A stretch of 41,404 nucleotides of DNA from an uncultured Selenomonadaceae bacterium (GTDB taxonomy: Bacteria; Bacillota; Negativicutes; Selenomonadales; Selenomonadaceae): NCBI GenBank assembly GCA_905234365.1, contig CAJOHI010000003.1, positions 1-41,404 on the forward strand, in the 5' to 3' direction. Below the pieces are notes generated by a model. That model worked only from the letters and a program-made list of their open reading frames with translations. It ran no database searches and was not told the DNA's origin. This document shows, piece by piece, positions 18,147 to 28,678 of the stretch. Position numbers and translations under genes: made by a program. Each line of letters begins with the position of its first letter. The first letter of the stretch is position 1.

Positions 18147-20745
18147 GTTATCTTACGGTTTTCAAGAATTTCAATTAATTGAAAGTGCTGCTGAACCTCC
18201 CGGCGGATTCGGCGGCGGCAGCATTCCTGGCGGATCAAGTGGCGGTAGCGTTCCTGGCGGTTCAGGTGGTGGCAGTGTTCCAGGTGGTTCAAGCGGTGGC
18301 AGTTCATCAAGCTCTGTAAGTTGGAGTGGCGCAACTGAAATAACAACGGCAGGAAATTATTCAAATAAAACTTATCAATCAACAACTGCCGATCAAAATT
18401 CGGTTTTAATTGACGCTTCTGTTGCTGTAACTCTTACAAATCCTACAGTTACTAAGTCCGGCGATTCCGATGGCGGTGATAACTGCAATTTCTATGGAAT
18501 TAATTCCGGAATTATGGTTAAAGACGGTGCAACTGTTACAATTACAGGTGGCACGGTCACAGCTTCGGCTACAGGCGCTAATGGTGTATTTTCTTATGGC
18601 GGCAATGGTGGTCAAAACGGTGCTGCCGGTGACGGAACGACCATTTATATTTCCGGAACGACGATTAAGACAACAGGCGATAACGCAGGTGGCATTATGA
18701 CTACCGGCGGCGGTAAAACAGTAGCAAACAACTTGACAATTACAACAAGCGGACAATCTTCTGCACCAATTCGCACGGACAGAGGCGGCGGCAATGTAAC
18801 TGTTACAGGTGGTTCTTACACGTCAAACGGTCTCGGCTCGCCGGCAATCTATTCCACCGCAGATATCGTTGTAAGTGACGCCACTTTAACTTCAAATCTT
18901 TCGGAAGGCGTTTGCATTGAAGGTCAAAATTCAGTAGCTTTAACAAATTGCACTTTAACGGCTAACAATACTAAAACCAACGGTCAAGCTACATTCCTTG
19001 ACAGCATTATGATTTATCAATCAATGAGTGGTGATGCAAATAGCGGCACTTCGTCATTTACAATGACTGGCGGTATTTTAAACAGCAAATCAGGTCACGT
19101 CTTCCATGTAACGAATACCAGCGCTGTAATTAATTTGTCAAATGTTACGATTAATAACACGGATTCGGCTGGCGTTCTTTTATCAGTTTGCAATGACGGC
19201 TGGAGCGGCGATTCAAATGAGGCAACGCTCAACGCAGATAATCAAAGTCTTGTTGGCGATATTCTGGTTGGCAGTGATTCAACGCTGAATTTAAGTTTAA
19301 CAAATTTCTCGACACTCAACGGCGGAATTAGTGGCAGTATTACAAATTCCAGCGGCTCATCTGTGTCCTCAACTGTCGGCACTGTTAATGTAACGCTTGA
19401 TACGAACAGCAAGTGGTATTTGACAGGTGATACTTATATATCCTCTATTGCATATGAAGGTTCAGCGAGCGCAGCTAACATTATCAATAATGGTTATACT
19501 CTTTACGTCAATAGTGTTGCACTTTCCGGCACTACGGACAGCATTTCCAGTGGCGGCAGTTCTGATACTTTGATGACAGTCACAGATTCAACCGATACGC
19601 CTGTAACTGTAGGTTCAGCAGTAAAAATTATCGACGCTTCCTCAAGGACAACGGCAGTGCAAATCACAGGTAATAGTCTTGCAAATACAATTCAAGGCGG
19701 TTCTAAGGCTGATACTATTAACGGTGGTTCCGGTGCTGATATTATTTATGGAAATGCCGGCGCAGATAAACTTTTTGGCGATAATGGCAAGGACACCATT
19801 TATGGCGGCGGTGGTAAAGATTATATCGAAGGCGGCGCTGGTGCTGATTTGATTAACGGCGGCAACGGTGTTGACACTATCGTTGGCGGTAAAGGCAAGG
19901 ACACTTTGACAGGTGGTAATGGCAATGACGTTTTCATTTATGCGAGTGGTGACGGAAGCGATTTAATTACTGATTACACTGCAGATCAAGATTTGATTAG
20001 CCTTTCTGCCGGCTCTGTAACTTCCTCAATCGTCAATGGTGACGATGTAATTTTAACTGTCGGCAGCGGAACAATTACGCTTGAAGGCGCTGTAAATACA
20101 AAAATTTCAATCATCAACGCAAGTAACAGCACGCTCAATTTAATTCAAGGCAGCACTTCAAAAGACACAATAAACGGTACAACAAGTGCTGATTTAATTT
20201 ATGGTGATGCCGGCGCGGATTCGATTTTTGCCAATGCCGGTAAAGATACTGTTTATGGTGGTGCCGGCAAGGATTATATCGAAGGTGGCGCTGGTGCTGA
20301 TATCCTTGACGGCGGCGCTGGTGCGGATACTATCGTTGGCGGTAAGGGTAAAGATACTTTGACCGGCGGTGCTGGAAAGAATGTGTTTATTTATTCAACT
20401 GGCGATGGCAATGATATTATCACTGATTTCAAATCAAAAGATACTCTTAAAATATCCGGCAGTTGGGAAACTGTAGTCAGCGGCGATGATGTAATTGTTA
20501 CAGTTGGAAGCGGCAAAATAACTTTGCAAGGTGCAAGCAGTGAGACGATTAACATTATTGAAAATACTTCAAAAAGTTATGTTGAGCTCTTTGAGGACGA
20601 CAACTTTTTAAATGATGATTTAGTTTCGATTATTGACAAAAAATCTGACATCATTAACGATACAAGTTTCAATTCAAAAGACATAAATAATTTTGCTGAA
20701 AATGACTTGACAAAAATTTCTTATAATCGCGATAAAAATAATTAA
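18139..20745 (+). CDS. Chimeric protein: Gly/Ser-rich linker, right-handed beta-helix-like domain, C-terminal RTX blocks
   Basis: GGSIPGGSSGGSVPGG linker; VTITGGTVTASATGANGVFSYGGNG and VTGGSYTSNG... beta-helix-like repeats; GGSGADIIYGNAGADKLFGDNGKDTIYGGGGKD RTX. Overlaps the upstream stop by 8 bp. Confidence 0.9.
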   Translation: MVKLSYGFQEFQLIESAAEPPGGFGGGSIPGGSSGGSVPGGSGGGSVPGGSSGGSSSSSVSWSGATEITTAGNYSNKTYQSTTADQNSVLIDASVAVTLTNPTVTKSGDSDGGDNCNFYGINSGIMVKDGATVTITGGTVTASATGANGVFSYGGNGGQNGAAGDGTTIYISGTTIKTTGDNAGGIMTTGGGKTVANNLTITTSGQSSAPIRTDRGGGNVTVTGGSYTSNGLGSPAIYSTADIVVSDATLTSNLSEGVCIEGQNSVALTNCTLTANNTKTNGQATFLDSIMIYQSMSGDANSGTSSFTMTGGILNSKSGHVFHVTNTSAVINLSNVTINNTDSAGVLLSVCNDGWSGDSNEATLNADNQSLVGDILVGSDSTLNLSLTNFSTLNGGISGSITNSSGSSVSSTVGTVNVTLDTNSKWYLTGDTYISSIAYEGSASAANIINNGYTLYVNSVALSGTTDSISSGGSSDTLMTVTDSTDTPVTVGSAVKIIDASSRTTAVQITGNSLANTIQGGSKADTINGGSGADIIYGNAGADKLFGDNGKDTIYGGGGKDYIEGGAGADLINGGNGVDTIVGGKGKDTLTGGNGNDVFIYASGDGSDLITDYTADQDLISLSAGSVTSSIVNGDDVILTVGSGTITLEGAVNTKISIINASNSTLNLIQGSTSKDTINGTTSADLIYGDAGADSIFANAGKDTVYGGAGKDYIEGGAGADILDGGAGADTIVGGKGKDTLTGGAGKNVFIYSTGDGNDIITDFKSKDTLKISGSWETVVSGDDVIVTVGSGKITLQGASSETINIIENTSKSYVELFEDDNFLNDDLVSIIDKKSDIINDTSFNSKDINNFAENDLTKISYNRDKNN

Positions 20746-20773
20746 AATGACATTAATAAAAAATCTGTAAATA

Positions 20774-20817
20774 AAAACCTTCCGTGATAAAATAAAATTG
20801 TCATAGAAGGTTTTTTT
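20774..20817 (+). terminator. Rho-independent terminator after RTX gene, upstream of secA
   Basis: AAAACCTTC ... GAAGGTTTT stem with TTTTTTT tract. Confidence 0.7.
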
Positions 20818-20883
20818 ACGTTTGACTTATATTCACTTGTTTGATAAAATCAAAGGCAGATAATATTTTTTGAAAGTTTTGAG

Positions 20884-23427
20884 GTGAAATTATTGTTTGG
20901 ATTTTTAAAAAGATTCTTAGGCGATAACAATGATAAAGAAATTAAACGACTTCAGAAGACAGTAGATAAAATCAATGCACTTGAATCAGCAATGCAAAAC
21001 ATGACTGACGCAAAATTGACAATGCATACGGATAAATTCAAAGAACGCCTAGCAGCAGGTGAAACACTTGATGATATTTTACCTGAAGCTTTTGCGGTCA
21101 CTCGCGAAGCCTCGCGGAGAGTTTTAGGTATGCGCCATTTTGATGTTCAATTAATTGGCGGAATGTGCTTGCATGAAGGTAAAATCGCAGAGATGAAAAC
21201 CGGTGAAGGTAAAACTTTGGTAGCGACACTGCCGGTTTATTTGAATGCACTTGAAGGTAAAGGCGTTCATATGGTTACTGTAAACGATTATTTGGCACGC
21301 CGCGACTCGGAATGGATGGGACAGCTTTACAATTTTTTAGGTTTGTCTGTTGGTCTTATAATTCATGATTTGGATTTTCCTGAGCGCAAATTGGCTTATA
21401 ATTGTGATGTTACATTTGGCACCAATAATGAGTTTGGATTTGACTATTTGCGTGACAATATGGTAATACACGAGGATCAAATGGTTCAACGTGCGCTACA
21501 TTATGCTATAGTTGATGAGGTTGACTCCATTTTAATTGATGAGGCTAGAACGCCGCTTATAATTTCCGGTCCAGGTGCAAAGTCGACTGAGATGTACGCT
21601 GTAATGGCTCGTGCAGTTGCAACTCTCAAAGAAGGCACGGATTATACTGTTGATGAAAAGCAGAAAACCGTCGCACCTAAAGATGAAGTTATTCCAAAAA
21701 TCGAAAAAATGCTTGGCATTAACAATCTTTATGCTGCTGAAAATATTGAGCTTTCTCACTGTTTCAACGCCGCTTTGAGAGCTAAGGCACTGATGAAACG
21801 TGATAGGGATTACGTTGTACGCGATAATGAAATTATAATTGTTGATGAATTTACAGGACGTTTGATGACAGGTCGCAGATATTCCGACGGCTTACATCAA
21901 GCGATTGAGGCTAAGGAAGGCGTTAAAATTCAGCGTGAATCACAAACATTAGCGACAATAACTTTCCAAAATTATTTCCGTATGTATGATAAACTTGCCG
22001 GAATGACAGGTACCGCTAAGACTGAAGAAGATGAATTTATTAAGATTTATAAGTTGCCGGTTATTGTTGTGCCTACAAATAAACCTGTTCGCAGAGTAGA
22101 TCACCCAGATGTTATTTATAAAAATAAGCGTGCAAAATATAAAGCTGTCGGAAATGCCGTCGAAGAAGTTCACGCAAAAGGTCAGCCGGTTTTGATTGGC
22201 ACGACTTCAATTTCACAATCGGAAGAATTAAGCAGCATTCTCAAAAAACGCGGTATACCTCATAATGTCCTTAACGCAAAATTTCACGAAAAGGAAGCAG
22301 AAATTGTTGCTGATGCCGGACAACGTGACGCAGTGACGATTGCAACGAATATGGCAGGACGCGGCACGGATATTAAACTTGGTGACGGTGTAGCGGAACT
22401 TGGCGGCTTATTTATAATTGGTACTGAGCGGCATGAGTCAAGGCGAATCGATAACCAATTAAGAGGCCGCAGCGGTCGTCAAGGAGATCCGGGCGAATCC
22501 AGATTTTACCTGTCACTCGAAGATGATTTAATGCGTCTCTTTGCCTCTGAAAATATCGCAAAGGTCATGGATAAACTTGGCATGGAAGAAGATGAACCTA
22601 TTGAGCATAGTTTAATAACTAAATCCATTGAACACGCTCAAAAGAAGGTTGAGGCACGTAATTTTGACATTCGCAAGCACGTTTTGGAATATGACGACGT
22701 AATGAATCAGCAGCGCGAAGTTATGTATGGTGAACGCCGAAAAATTTTAATCGGCGAAAATCTGCGTGAAAATATAATTGGCATGGTCAATCATATTATT
22801 AAACAAGAGATGAACCAATATGCCAATGAAAAATTATATCCTGAAGAATGGCAACTTGACGAACTCGTTAAAGATGCAGAAAGAATTTATGCACCGGCTG
22901 GTCGTCTTAAAGTTGAAGAATTGGAGCAGTTGAGCCGTGACGAATTGAAGGACGAACTTGAAAGTGTCGCTGAAGAAGCCTATAAAGCACGCGAAGAAAT
23001 GTTTGGCGCACCTACTATGAGAGAGCTTGAAAAAGTTGTAATGCTCAGAGTTGTCGATAATAAATGGATGGAACATTTAGACCATATGGATATGTTGCGC
23101 GAAGGTATCAACCTTAGGGCTTACGGTCAGAGAAATCCGCTTGTTGAATATAGGATTGAGGCGCTGACGATGTTTGAGGAAATGGAATCAGCAATTCAAG
23201 ATCAAATTGCCTCATTGATGTATCATGTTGCCGTTGTTCAGAAGGAAGAAGAACAGCTTGAGGACAGGCTGCAAAATGCACAGGCCTCGCATGGAGACGA
23301 AGTAAGTGCAGCGGAATCAAAAAAAGTACCGAAAAATCCTGACGGCAGTAAAATCGGCCGTAATGATCCTTGTCCTTGTGGCAGTGGTAAAAAATATAAA
23401 AATTGCTGCGGTCGAAAGAGTAAATAA
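20884..23427 (+). CDS. secA: Preprotein translocase ATPase SecA
   Basis: [62 protein letters not shown]-terminal zinc motif [17 protein letters not shown]. Confidence 0.98.
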   Translation: MKLLFGFLKRFLGDNNDKEIKRLQKTVDKINALESAMQNMTDAKLTMHTDKFKERLAAGETLDDILPEAFAVTREASRRVLGMRHFDVQLIGGMCLHEGKIAEMKTGEGKTLVATLPVYLNALEGKGVHMVTVNDYLARRDSEWMGQLYNFLGLSVGLIIHDLDFPERKLAYNCDVTFGTNNEFGFDYLRDNMVIHEDQMVQRALHYAIVDEVDSILIDEARTPLIISGPGAKSTEMYAVMARAVATLKEGTDYTVDEKQKTVAPKDEVIPKIEKMLGINNLYAAENIELSHCFNAALRAKALMKRDRDYVVRDNEIIIVDEFTGRLMTGRRYSDGLHQAIEAKEGVKIQRESQTLATITFQNYFRMYDKLAGMTGTAKTEEDEFIKIYKLPVIVVPTNKPVRRVDHPDVIYKNKRAKYKAVGNAVEEVHAKGQPVLIGTTSISQSEELSSILKKRGIPHNVLNAKFHEKEAEIVADAGQRDAVTIATNMAGRGTDIKLGDGVAELGGLFIIGTERHESRRIDNQLRGRSGRQGDPGESRFYLSLEDDLMRLFASENIAKVMDKLGMEEDEPIEHSLITKSIEHAQKKVEARNFDIRKHVLEYDDVMNQQREVMYGERRKILIGENLRENIIGMVNHIIKQEMNQYANEKLYPEEWQLDELVKDAERIYAPAGRLKVEELEQLSRDELKDELESVAEEAYKAREEMFGAPTMRELEKVVMLRVVDNKWMEHLDHMDMLREGINLRAYGQRNPLVEYRIEALTMFEEMESAIQDQIASLMYHVAVVQKEEEQLEDRLQNAQASHGDEVSAAESKKVPKNPDGSKIGRNDPCPCGSGKKYKNCCGRKSK

Positions 23428-23465
23428 CTTTATTACTAATGTTATAATTTTAAGGAAGTGATTTA

Positions 23466-24573
23466 ATGCTTGAAGATTTAAAAATTGAATTGTCAAACCT
23501 TCATGATAAACTTAATGAAATGGGGAATTCACTTTGACGTTGCTAACAAAGAAAGCAAAATCGCCGAACTCGAATATAAAATGAGTGCACCAACTTTTTG
23601 GGATAATCCTGACTTGGCACAAAAGATAACGCAGGAACTCAACGACATCAAAAGCGGCGTTGATACTTATAAAAATCTCGTCAGCAAATTTGACGACGCA
23701 CAAACTCTATACGACATGGGTATTGAGGAAGGCGATCAAAGTTTGGAATCTGACGTTAAAAATGAGATCAGCGAAATTAATGCCGGTCTTGAATCGCTGC
23801 AGCTTGAAATTCTCCTAAGTGAACCTTATGATGCCAACAATGCAATTTTGACGCTTCACGCCGGTGCCGGTGGTACGGAAGCGCAGGATTGGACTCAAAT
23901 GCTCCTCAGAATGTACACACGCTGGGCAGAGCGGCACGACTTTACAGTTGAAACCGCAGATATTTTGCCTGGTGACGAAGCAGGAGTTAAGTCCGTTTCA
24001 TTGTTTATTAAAGGTCACAACGCCTACGGTTTTTTAAAATCGGAAAAAGGCATTCATCGACTCGTCAGAATTTCACCTTTCGACAGCAATGCAAGGCGTC
24101 ATACTTCGTTCAGCGCTTGTGACATTATGCCGGAAATTGACGACGCCGTTGAGGTTGATATTAATATGGCAGATGTGAGAGTTGACACTTACAGAGCAAG
24201 CGGCGCAGGCGGTCAGCACATCAATAAAACTTCTTCGGCTGTCAGAATGACGCATATTCCAACAGGAATTGTCGTTCAATGTCAAAATGAGCGCTCTCAA
24301 ATTCAAAATCGTGAACAATGCTTAAAAATGCTCAGAGCTAAACTCTTTGAACTTGAAATGGAAAAGAAAGAAGAAGAAATTGCAAAACTTGAAGGCGACA
24401 GAATGAAAATTGAATGGGGAAGTCAAATTCGTTCTTATGTTTTTCAACCTTATACTATGGTTAAAGATTTGCGTACAAACGAAGAAACAGGCAATATCCA
24501 GGCTGTTATGGACGGAAATATTGATAATTTTATTCGGGCATTTTTGGCAGCAAAGGCAGCAATTAAAAAGTAA
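23466..24573 (+). CDS. prfB: Peptide chain release factor 2, with programmed +1 frameshift at CTT TGA C (23532-23538)
   Basis: Zero frame MLEDLKIELSNLHDKLNEMGNSL* then +1 frame DVANKESKIAELEYKMSAPTFWD...; RF2 core ASGAGGQHINKTSSAVRMTHIPTGIVV. Follows secA as in many Firmicutes. Confidence 0.95.
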
Positions 24574-24607
24574 ATTTTAATTTTTAATTATGCAGAGGTG
24601 AGTTGAC

Positions 24608-25327
24608 TTGCGAAGATTTTTAATTTTAATTGGGTTTTTATTTATAATTTTAGCGGTGTTGACTGAATTTATCCTGCCGCAAATGTTAAGCAATATGCTC
24701 AAAACCAAAATCGCCGAACTGACTTACTCTCAAGAAGTTGACTTATCTTTAGATTCATCACCAAGATTTTTAATTGCAACCGGTCAAGTTGATGAGATTC
24801 ACGGCGAAGTAAAAAATGGTAAAATTGGCGAGTTAGAAACAACAGATTTAACTCTTGACGGCAAAAATGTCAATGTTGATATGACTATGCTGTTGTTTAA
24901 GGATAAGGCTAACGATTCCGGCAAGCGTCGACAGGTTGAAGATTATCTTAAATCTATTGGCAGAGTTGAGATGACTGGTGTTGTCAGTGAGGATAATTTA
25001 AAGCATTTCCTTGAGCAGAAAGTCAGTCAACTTGAAAATCTTGAACTTAAAATGACGCCTAAGGAAGTTACTGCAACGTCAAATGTTAAAATCATGGGAC
25101 GTAGCGCCGATATTGAACTCAGCGGAATTATTATTGCTGACGAGGGCGATTTATATTTCAGAATGACGAGGCTAAATGTCAAAAACGCTTTGCTGCGCCA
25201 CGTTCAACTTGACAGATTTTTTGGTGACATAAAAATTGTTTCCGCCGACAAATTACCTATTGGTCTTAAATTTGATAACGTCGAATTACAAGACGGTCAA
25301 GCTATTCTAACCGCAATTCGTGAATAA
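24608..25327 (+). CDS. DUF2993/LmeA-like secreted or membrane-anchored protein
   Basis: N-terminal TM segment, MTLPKEVTATSNVKIMG-type region (here MTPKEVTATSNVKIMGRSADIELSG), LPIGLKFDNVELQDGQAILTA ending. Family assigned from memory. Confidence 0.65.
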   Translation: MRRFLILIGFLFIILAVLTEFILPQMLSNMLKTKIAELTYSQEVDLSLDSSPRFLIATGQVDEIHGEVKNGKIGELETTDLTLDGKNVNVDMTMLLFKDKANDSGKRRQVEDYLKSIGRVEMTGVVSEDNLKHFLEQKVSQLENLELKMTPKEVTATSNVKIMGRSADIELSGIIIADEGDLYFRMTRLNVKNALLRHVQLDRFFGDIKIVSADKLPIGLKFDNVELQDGQAILTAIRE

Positions 25328-25348
25328 AATTTTTAATATGAGGCAACA

Positions 25349-27454
25349 ATGAAAAAATTTGTTTATAATCGTATTTTAGTAATTGCAATTCTTGTAGGTT
25401 TAATTGCGTCCTTGATGATTGCCTGGCAGCGGCATATTGTTGAGACTCAAAATTTACAAATTGATATGGCAGTTGATTACGAAAACCTTTGGAATATTGC
25501 CGAACGTGAAGGCTTAAACTTCGGTGATGTATTAATTGCTGCTAAAGATGCCGGCATTACTTCGCTTGCCATTTATGAAACGAATCTTGAAAAATTGACC
25601 AGAAACGGCAAAGTTATTGCTATTTCCGGCTCGGAGATAATCGGCAATTACTATAACGGTTCTCTAGTCGATATGAACTGGCGCCAACTCGTTGAGTCCG
25701 GTTCCATTGATGCAAATAAAGTATATATAATTGGCAATGATATGAATACCTATTCCGAAGTTCGCGAAGATTTAATCAGACGAATCGGCGCTGAACGTGT
25801 CAATTTCATTTCTATTGGCGAAAACGAGGTACTTGAAGTCAAGGCGCAATATGCTCCGTTTATGACTGTAAATCTCGGCTTTCTGACTGAACAATTAGAG
25901 ACTGCTAAAAATTTTGGCTTTAATATACTTGCAAGACCTACAAATTATTTTAACTGTTCCGCTGAGGACGTTCATTCCGTTTTCTCTCGACTTGACGGTT
26001 ATCCTGTTTCGGAAATTGTCTTTGAGGGCAAGGAAGTTCTTGGCGCTATGAAAGAAATTCGCACTACCGCTGAAGAAATGGGAAGACGCAATATAACTTT
26101 CGGTGTGATTGAAGCGCCAGTACAACTGCAATTTTATAAACAAGCCGGTATGGAAGAATTAGCGCAAATTTTAGGTTACGATAGAATTGCCAGACTTTAT
26201 GCCATTCCAAAAGATGAACAACCTAAGCTGGAAATGGCAACCGCTGTTGCACGCTGGTCAAGTACCGACCATGAGCGAAATATCAGAATTAATTTGCTGC
26301 GAATTTATGATAAGCCTTTGCCAGGTATGACACTTTTCGAAACGAATATGAAGTATTTTCGCAATACAAGCGAACTTCTCAAGGCAAAAGGCTACACTTT
26401 AGGCGCTGCCTCAACTTTTGCAAATTATTATCCATCAATAGCGTTAAGAGCATTGGTGATGATTGGAACTGCTGCCGCAATAATCCTGTATTTGTCATTG
26501 ATTTCAAAGTGGCTGAATAACAATTCAAAAGTTCAATTAATCGCCTTTGGCTTGTTGACAGTTTTAATGGTAATTCCTGTGCTTATGGGTGCCGGTGGAA
26601 AAGTTAAATTATTTGCGGCGTTTGCAAGTGCAAATTTATTTCCAACACTCGCAATAATTTGGCAACTCGACAGAATCAGATTCATGAAGTTGAAAGAACG
26701 CTTGCGGCTCCGAAAAATTAAAGGCAGTGACAGACTTTTAAAAGTTAAGGAACCTACACCGCTGTTTCAAGTAATTTTAATGGCGATAGTTGCGCTGTTT
26801 ATTACCGGTATAATGTCAATGTCCGGTGCTGCTTATCTTTCCGGCGCACTTTCCGACGTTGAATACTTCCTCGAATTTCAAATCTTTCGCGGCATTAAAT
26901 TAACTTTCATTCTGCCGTTAATTTTGGTTTCAATCGCCTTCTTGCAACGGTTCAATGTGATTGATGATTCGGCAAATGTCAAGGAAATTGATGCAATTTC
27001 ACAAATTAAAAAAATCCTTGATATGCCGGTTAAAGTTAAAACATTTATTGGATTTTTAATTGTAGCACTTGGATTTGTCATTTTGATTGCTCGCAGCGGT
27101 CATACTGCCGGAATGCCTGTATCGGGCGCTGAAATTCAATTTCGTTCATTCCTTGAGAATTTATTTTACGCTCGACCACGCTCAAAAGAATTGCTAATTG
27201 GTCATCCTGCTTTCATGCTGGCAATTATGGCTTACTTTATGCGGTGGTCAAAGTTGATATTTTTCATGCTTGTTATAATTGCAACTATCGGACAAAGTTC
27301 AATGGTTGAAACTTTTGCTCATATGCGAACGCCAATTTTTATGTCGTTTATTCGCGGCGTTGACGGCTTGGCTCTCGGCGCACTTCTCGGCATAATTCCA
27401 ATGATATTTATTAATTTTTATTCAAAATTTATGCGTAAAGTCTCTAACTCTTAA
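25349..27454 (+). CDS. DUF5693-like polytopic membrane protein
   Basis: Large N-terminal extracytoplasmic domain (VDYENLWNIAEREGLNFGDVLIAAKDAGITSLAIYETNLEKL), multiple C-terminal TM segments; immediately upstream of csaB. Confidence 0.7.
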   Translation: MKKFVYNRILVIAILVGLIASLMIAWQRHIVETQNLQIDMAVDYENLWNIAEREGLNFGDVLIAAKDAGITSLAIYETNLEKLTRNGKVIAISGSEIIGNYYNGSLVDMNWRQLVESGSIDANKVYIIGNDMNTYSEVREDLIRRIGAERVNFISIGENEVLEVKAQYAPFMTVNLGFLTEQLETAKNFGFNILARPTNYFNCSAEDVHSVFSRLDGYPVSEIVFEGKEVLGAMKEIRTTAEEMGRRNITFGVIEAPVQLQFYKQAGMEELAQILGYDRIARLYAIPKDEQPKLEMATAVARWSSTDHERNIRINLLRIYDKPLPGMTLFETNMKYFRNTSELLKAKGYTLGAASTFANYYPSIALRALVMIGTAAAIILYLSLISKWLNNNSKVQLIAFGLLTVLMVIPVLMGAGGKVKLFAAFASANLFPTLAIIWQLDRIRFMKLKERLRLRKIKGSDRLLKVKEPTPLFQVILMAIVALFITGIMSMSGAAYLSGALSDVEYFLEFQIFRGIKLTFILPLILVSIAFLQRFNVIDDSANVKEIDAISQIKKILDMPVKVKTFIGFLIVALGFVILIARSGHTAGMPVSGAEIQFRSFLENLFYARPRSKELLIGHPAFMLAIMAYFMRWSKLIFFMLVIIATIGQSSMVETFAHMRTPIFMSFIRGVDGLALGALLGIIPMIFINFYSKFMRKVSNS

Positions 27455-27490
27455 TTACCAATTAAATTTATTGTGAGGATTATTTTTTTT

Positions 27491-28594
27491 ATGAAAGTCG
27501 TGATTTCCGGTTACTACGGCTCAAAAAATGCCGGTGATGAAGCTATGCTTTGTGCTATGCTTGAAACTTTGAGCGAAATTGAACCCAATATTTCTGTCAC
27601 GGTTATTTCTGTTAATCCCGAAGACACTCGCAAACGTCATAATGTTGACGCCGTTCATTGGCTTGACATTTTATCCATTGTCAGAAAAATTTTCAGCGCT
27701 GATCTTTTAATTAGCGGTGGCGGCAGTCTCTTGCAAAATGTTACAAGTCGCAGAAGTCTTTATTACTATTTAGGAATAATCTTTTTAGCACAAATTCTTT
27801 TTTGTCCGGTTATGCTCTATGCTCAAGGTATCGGTCCAATTTACGGCACTTTTGCAAAGAAACTTACCAATTTTATAATTAATCGCGTTAATCTGATAAC
27901 CGTTCGAGATCATGGCTCTCTTGAAGAATTAAAACAGTTGGCTGTCACAAGACCTAAAATTTTTTGTACTGCTGATCCTGTACTTGCAATTAAGCCTGAA
28001 TCGTTGGAAATTGGACGAAAAATTTTAAAACAATACGATAAAGATAAATTTATTGATGATGAATCTGTTCCGTTAATCGGTTTAGCGGTTAGGCGCTGGC
28101 ATGGCTGGCAGCATTGTCAATCTGAACTTGCTAAGGCTGTTGATGAAATTTCAAAAAAACTCAACGCACAAATTATATTTTTGCCTATGCAATGCACGGA
28201 AGATGTTAAGGCAGCTCAATCCATTGCTGATATCACAAGTGTCAAATGTACGATCCTAAATGAGGAATTTAAAACCAGCGAATTGCTCTCTATAGTTGGC
28301 TGTATGGACCTTTTAATTAGTATTCGTCTGCATTCGCTCATTTTTGCCGGCGTTATGAATGTCCCAATGATTGGCATTTCTTACGATCCTAAAATTGATA
28401 GATTTCTTGACTCTATTGGTGAAAAACCTGTTGATAATCTTGATAATGTAAAGGCTGAAAAAATTGTTGCCGCTGTTGTGTCAAAATTAGGTGACAAAAC
28501 AATTAAACGTGATTCAAATTTACTAAAAGAGTTGCACGATAAAGCGCGTCAAAATGCTGAACTCGCAGTTAAACTCATGAAAAAAAGTTTATAG
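27491..28594 (+). CDS. csaB: Polysaccharide pyruvyl transferase (CsaB-like)
   Basis: MKVVISGYYGSKNAGDEAMLCAMLETL, LISGGGSLLQNVTSRRSLYYYLGI, YAQGIGPI, SIRLHSLIFAGVMNVPMIGISYDPKIDRFL. Confidence 0.92.
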   Translation: MKVVISGYYGSKNAGDEAMLCAMLETLSEIEPNISVTVISVNPEDTRKRHNVDAVHWLDILSIVRKIFSADLLISGGGSLLQNVTSRRSLYYYLGIIFLAQILFCPVMLYAQGIGPIYGTFAKKLTNFIINRVNLITVRDHGSLEELKQLAVTRPKIFCTADPVLAIKPESLEIGRKILKQYDKDKFIDDESVPLIGLAVRRWHGWQHCQSELAKAVDEISKKLNAQIIFLPMQCTEDVKAAQSIADITSVKCTILNEEFKTSELLSIVGCMDLLISIRLHSLIFAGVMNVPMIGISYDPKIDRFLDSIGEKPVDNLDNVKAEKIVAAVVSKLGDKTIKRDSNLLKELHDKARQNAELAVKLMKKSL

Positions 28595-28625
28595 GTTTTA
28601 CGTTACGAAAGATTCTTTAATGCAC

Positions 28626-28654
28626 TTGACATTATTTCATCACTGTGTTAAAGT
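28626..28654 (+). promoter_or_regulatory. Candidate promoter TTGACA-N17-TAAAGT for infC
   Basis: Perfect -35, 17-nt spacer, near-consensus -10, immediately upstream of the infC RBS. Confidence 0.6.
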
Positions 28655-28678
28655 ATCAAGGTATTGGAGGTGTTGATA

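Noticed and set aside
21532-23320. Minus-strand ORFs within secA (21532..21759, 21949..22173, 22834..23076, 23114..23320)
   Set aside because: They are antisense to a strongly conserved CDS, with no domain or RBS support.
23485-23535. N-terminus MNCQTFMINLMKWGIHF for the prfB ORF
   Set aside because: It is an artefact of reading the +1 frame upstream of the shift site. The true start is ATG 23466 in the zero frame.
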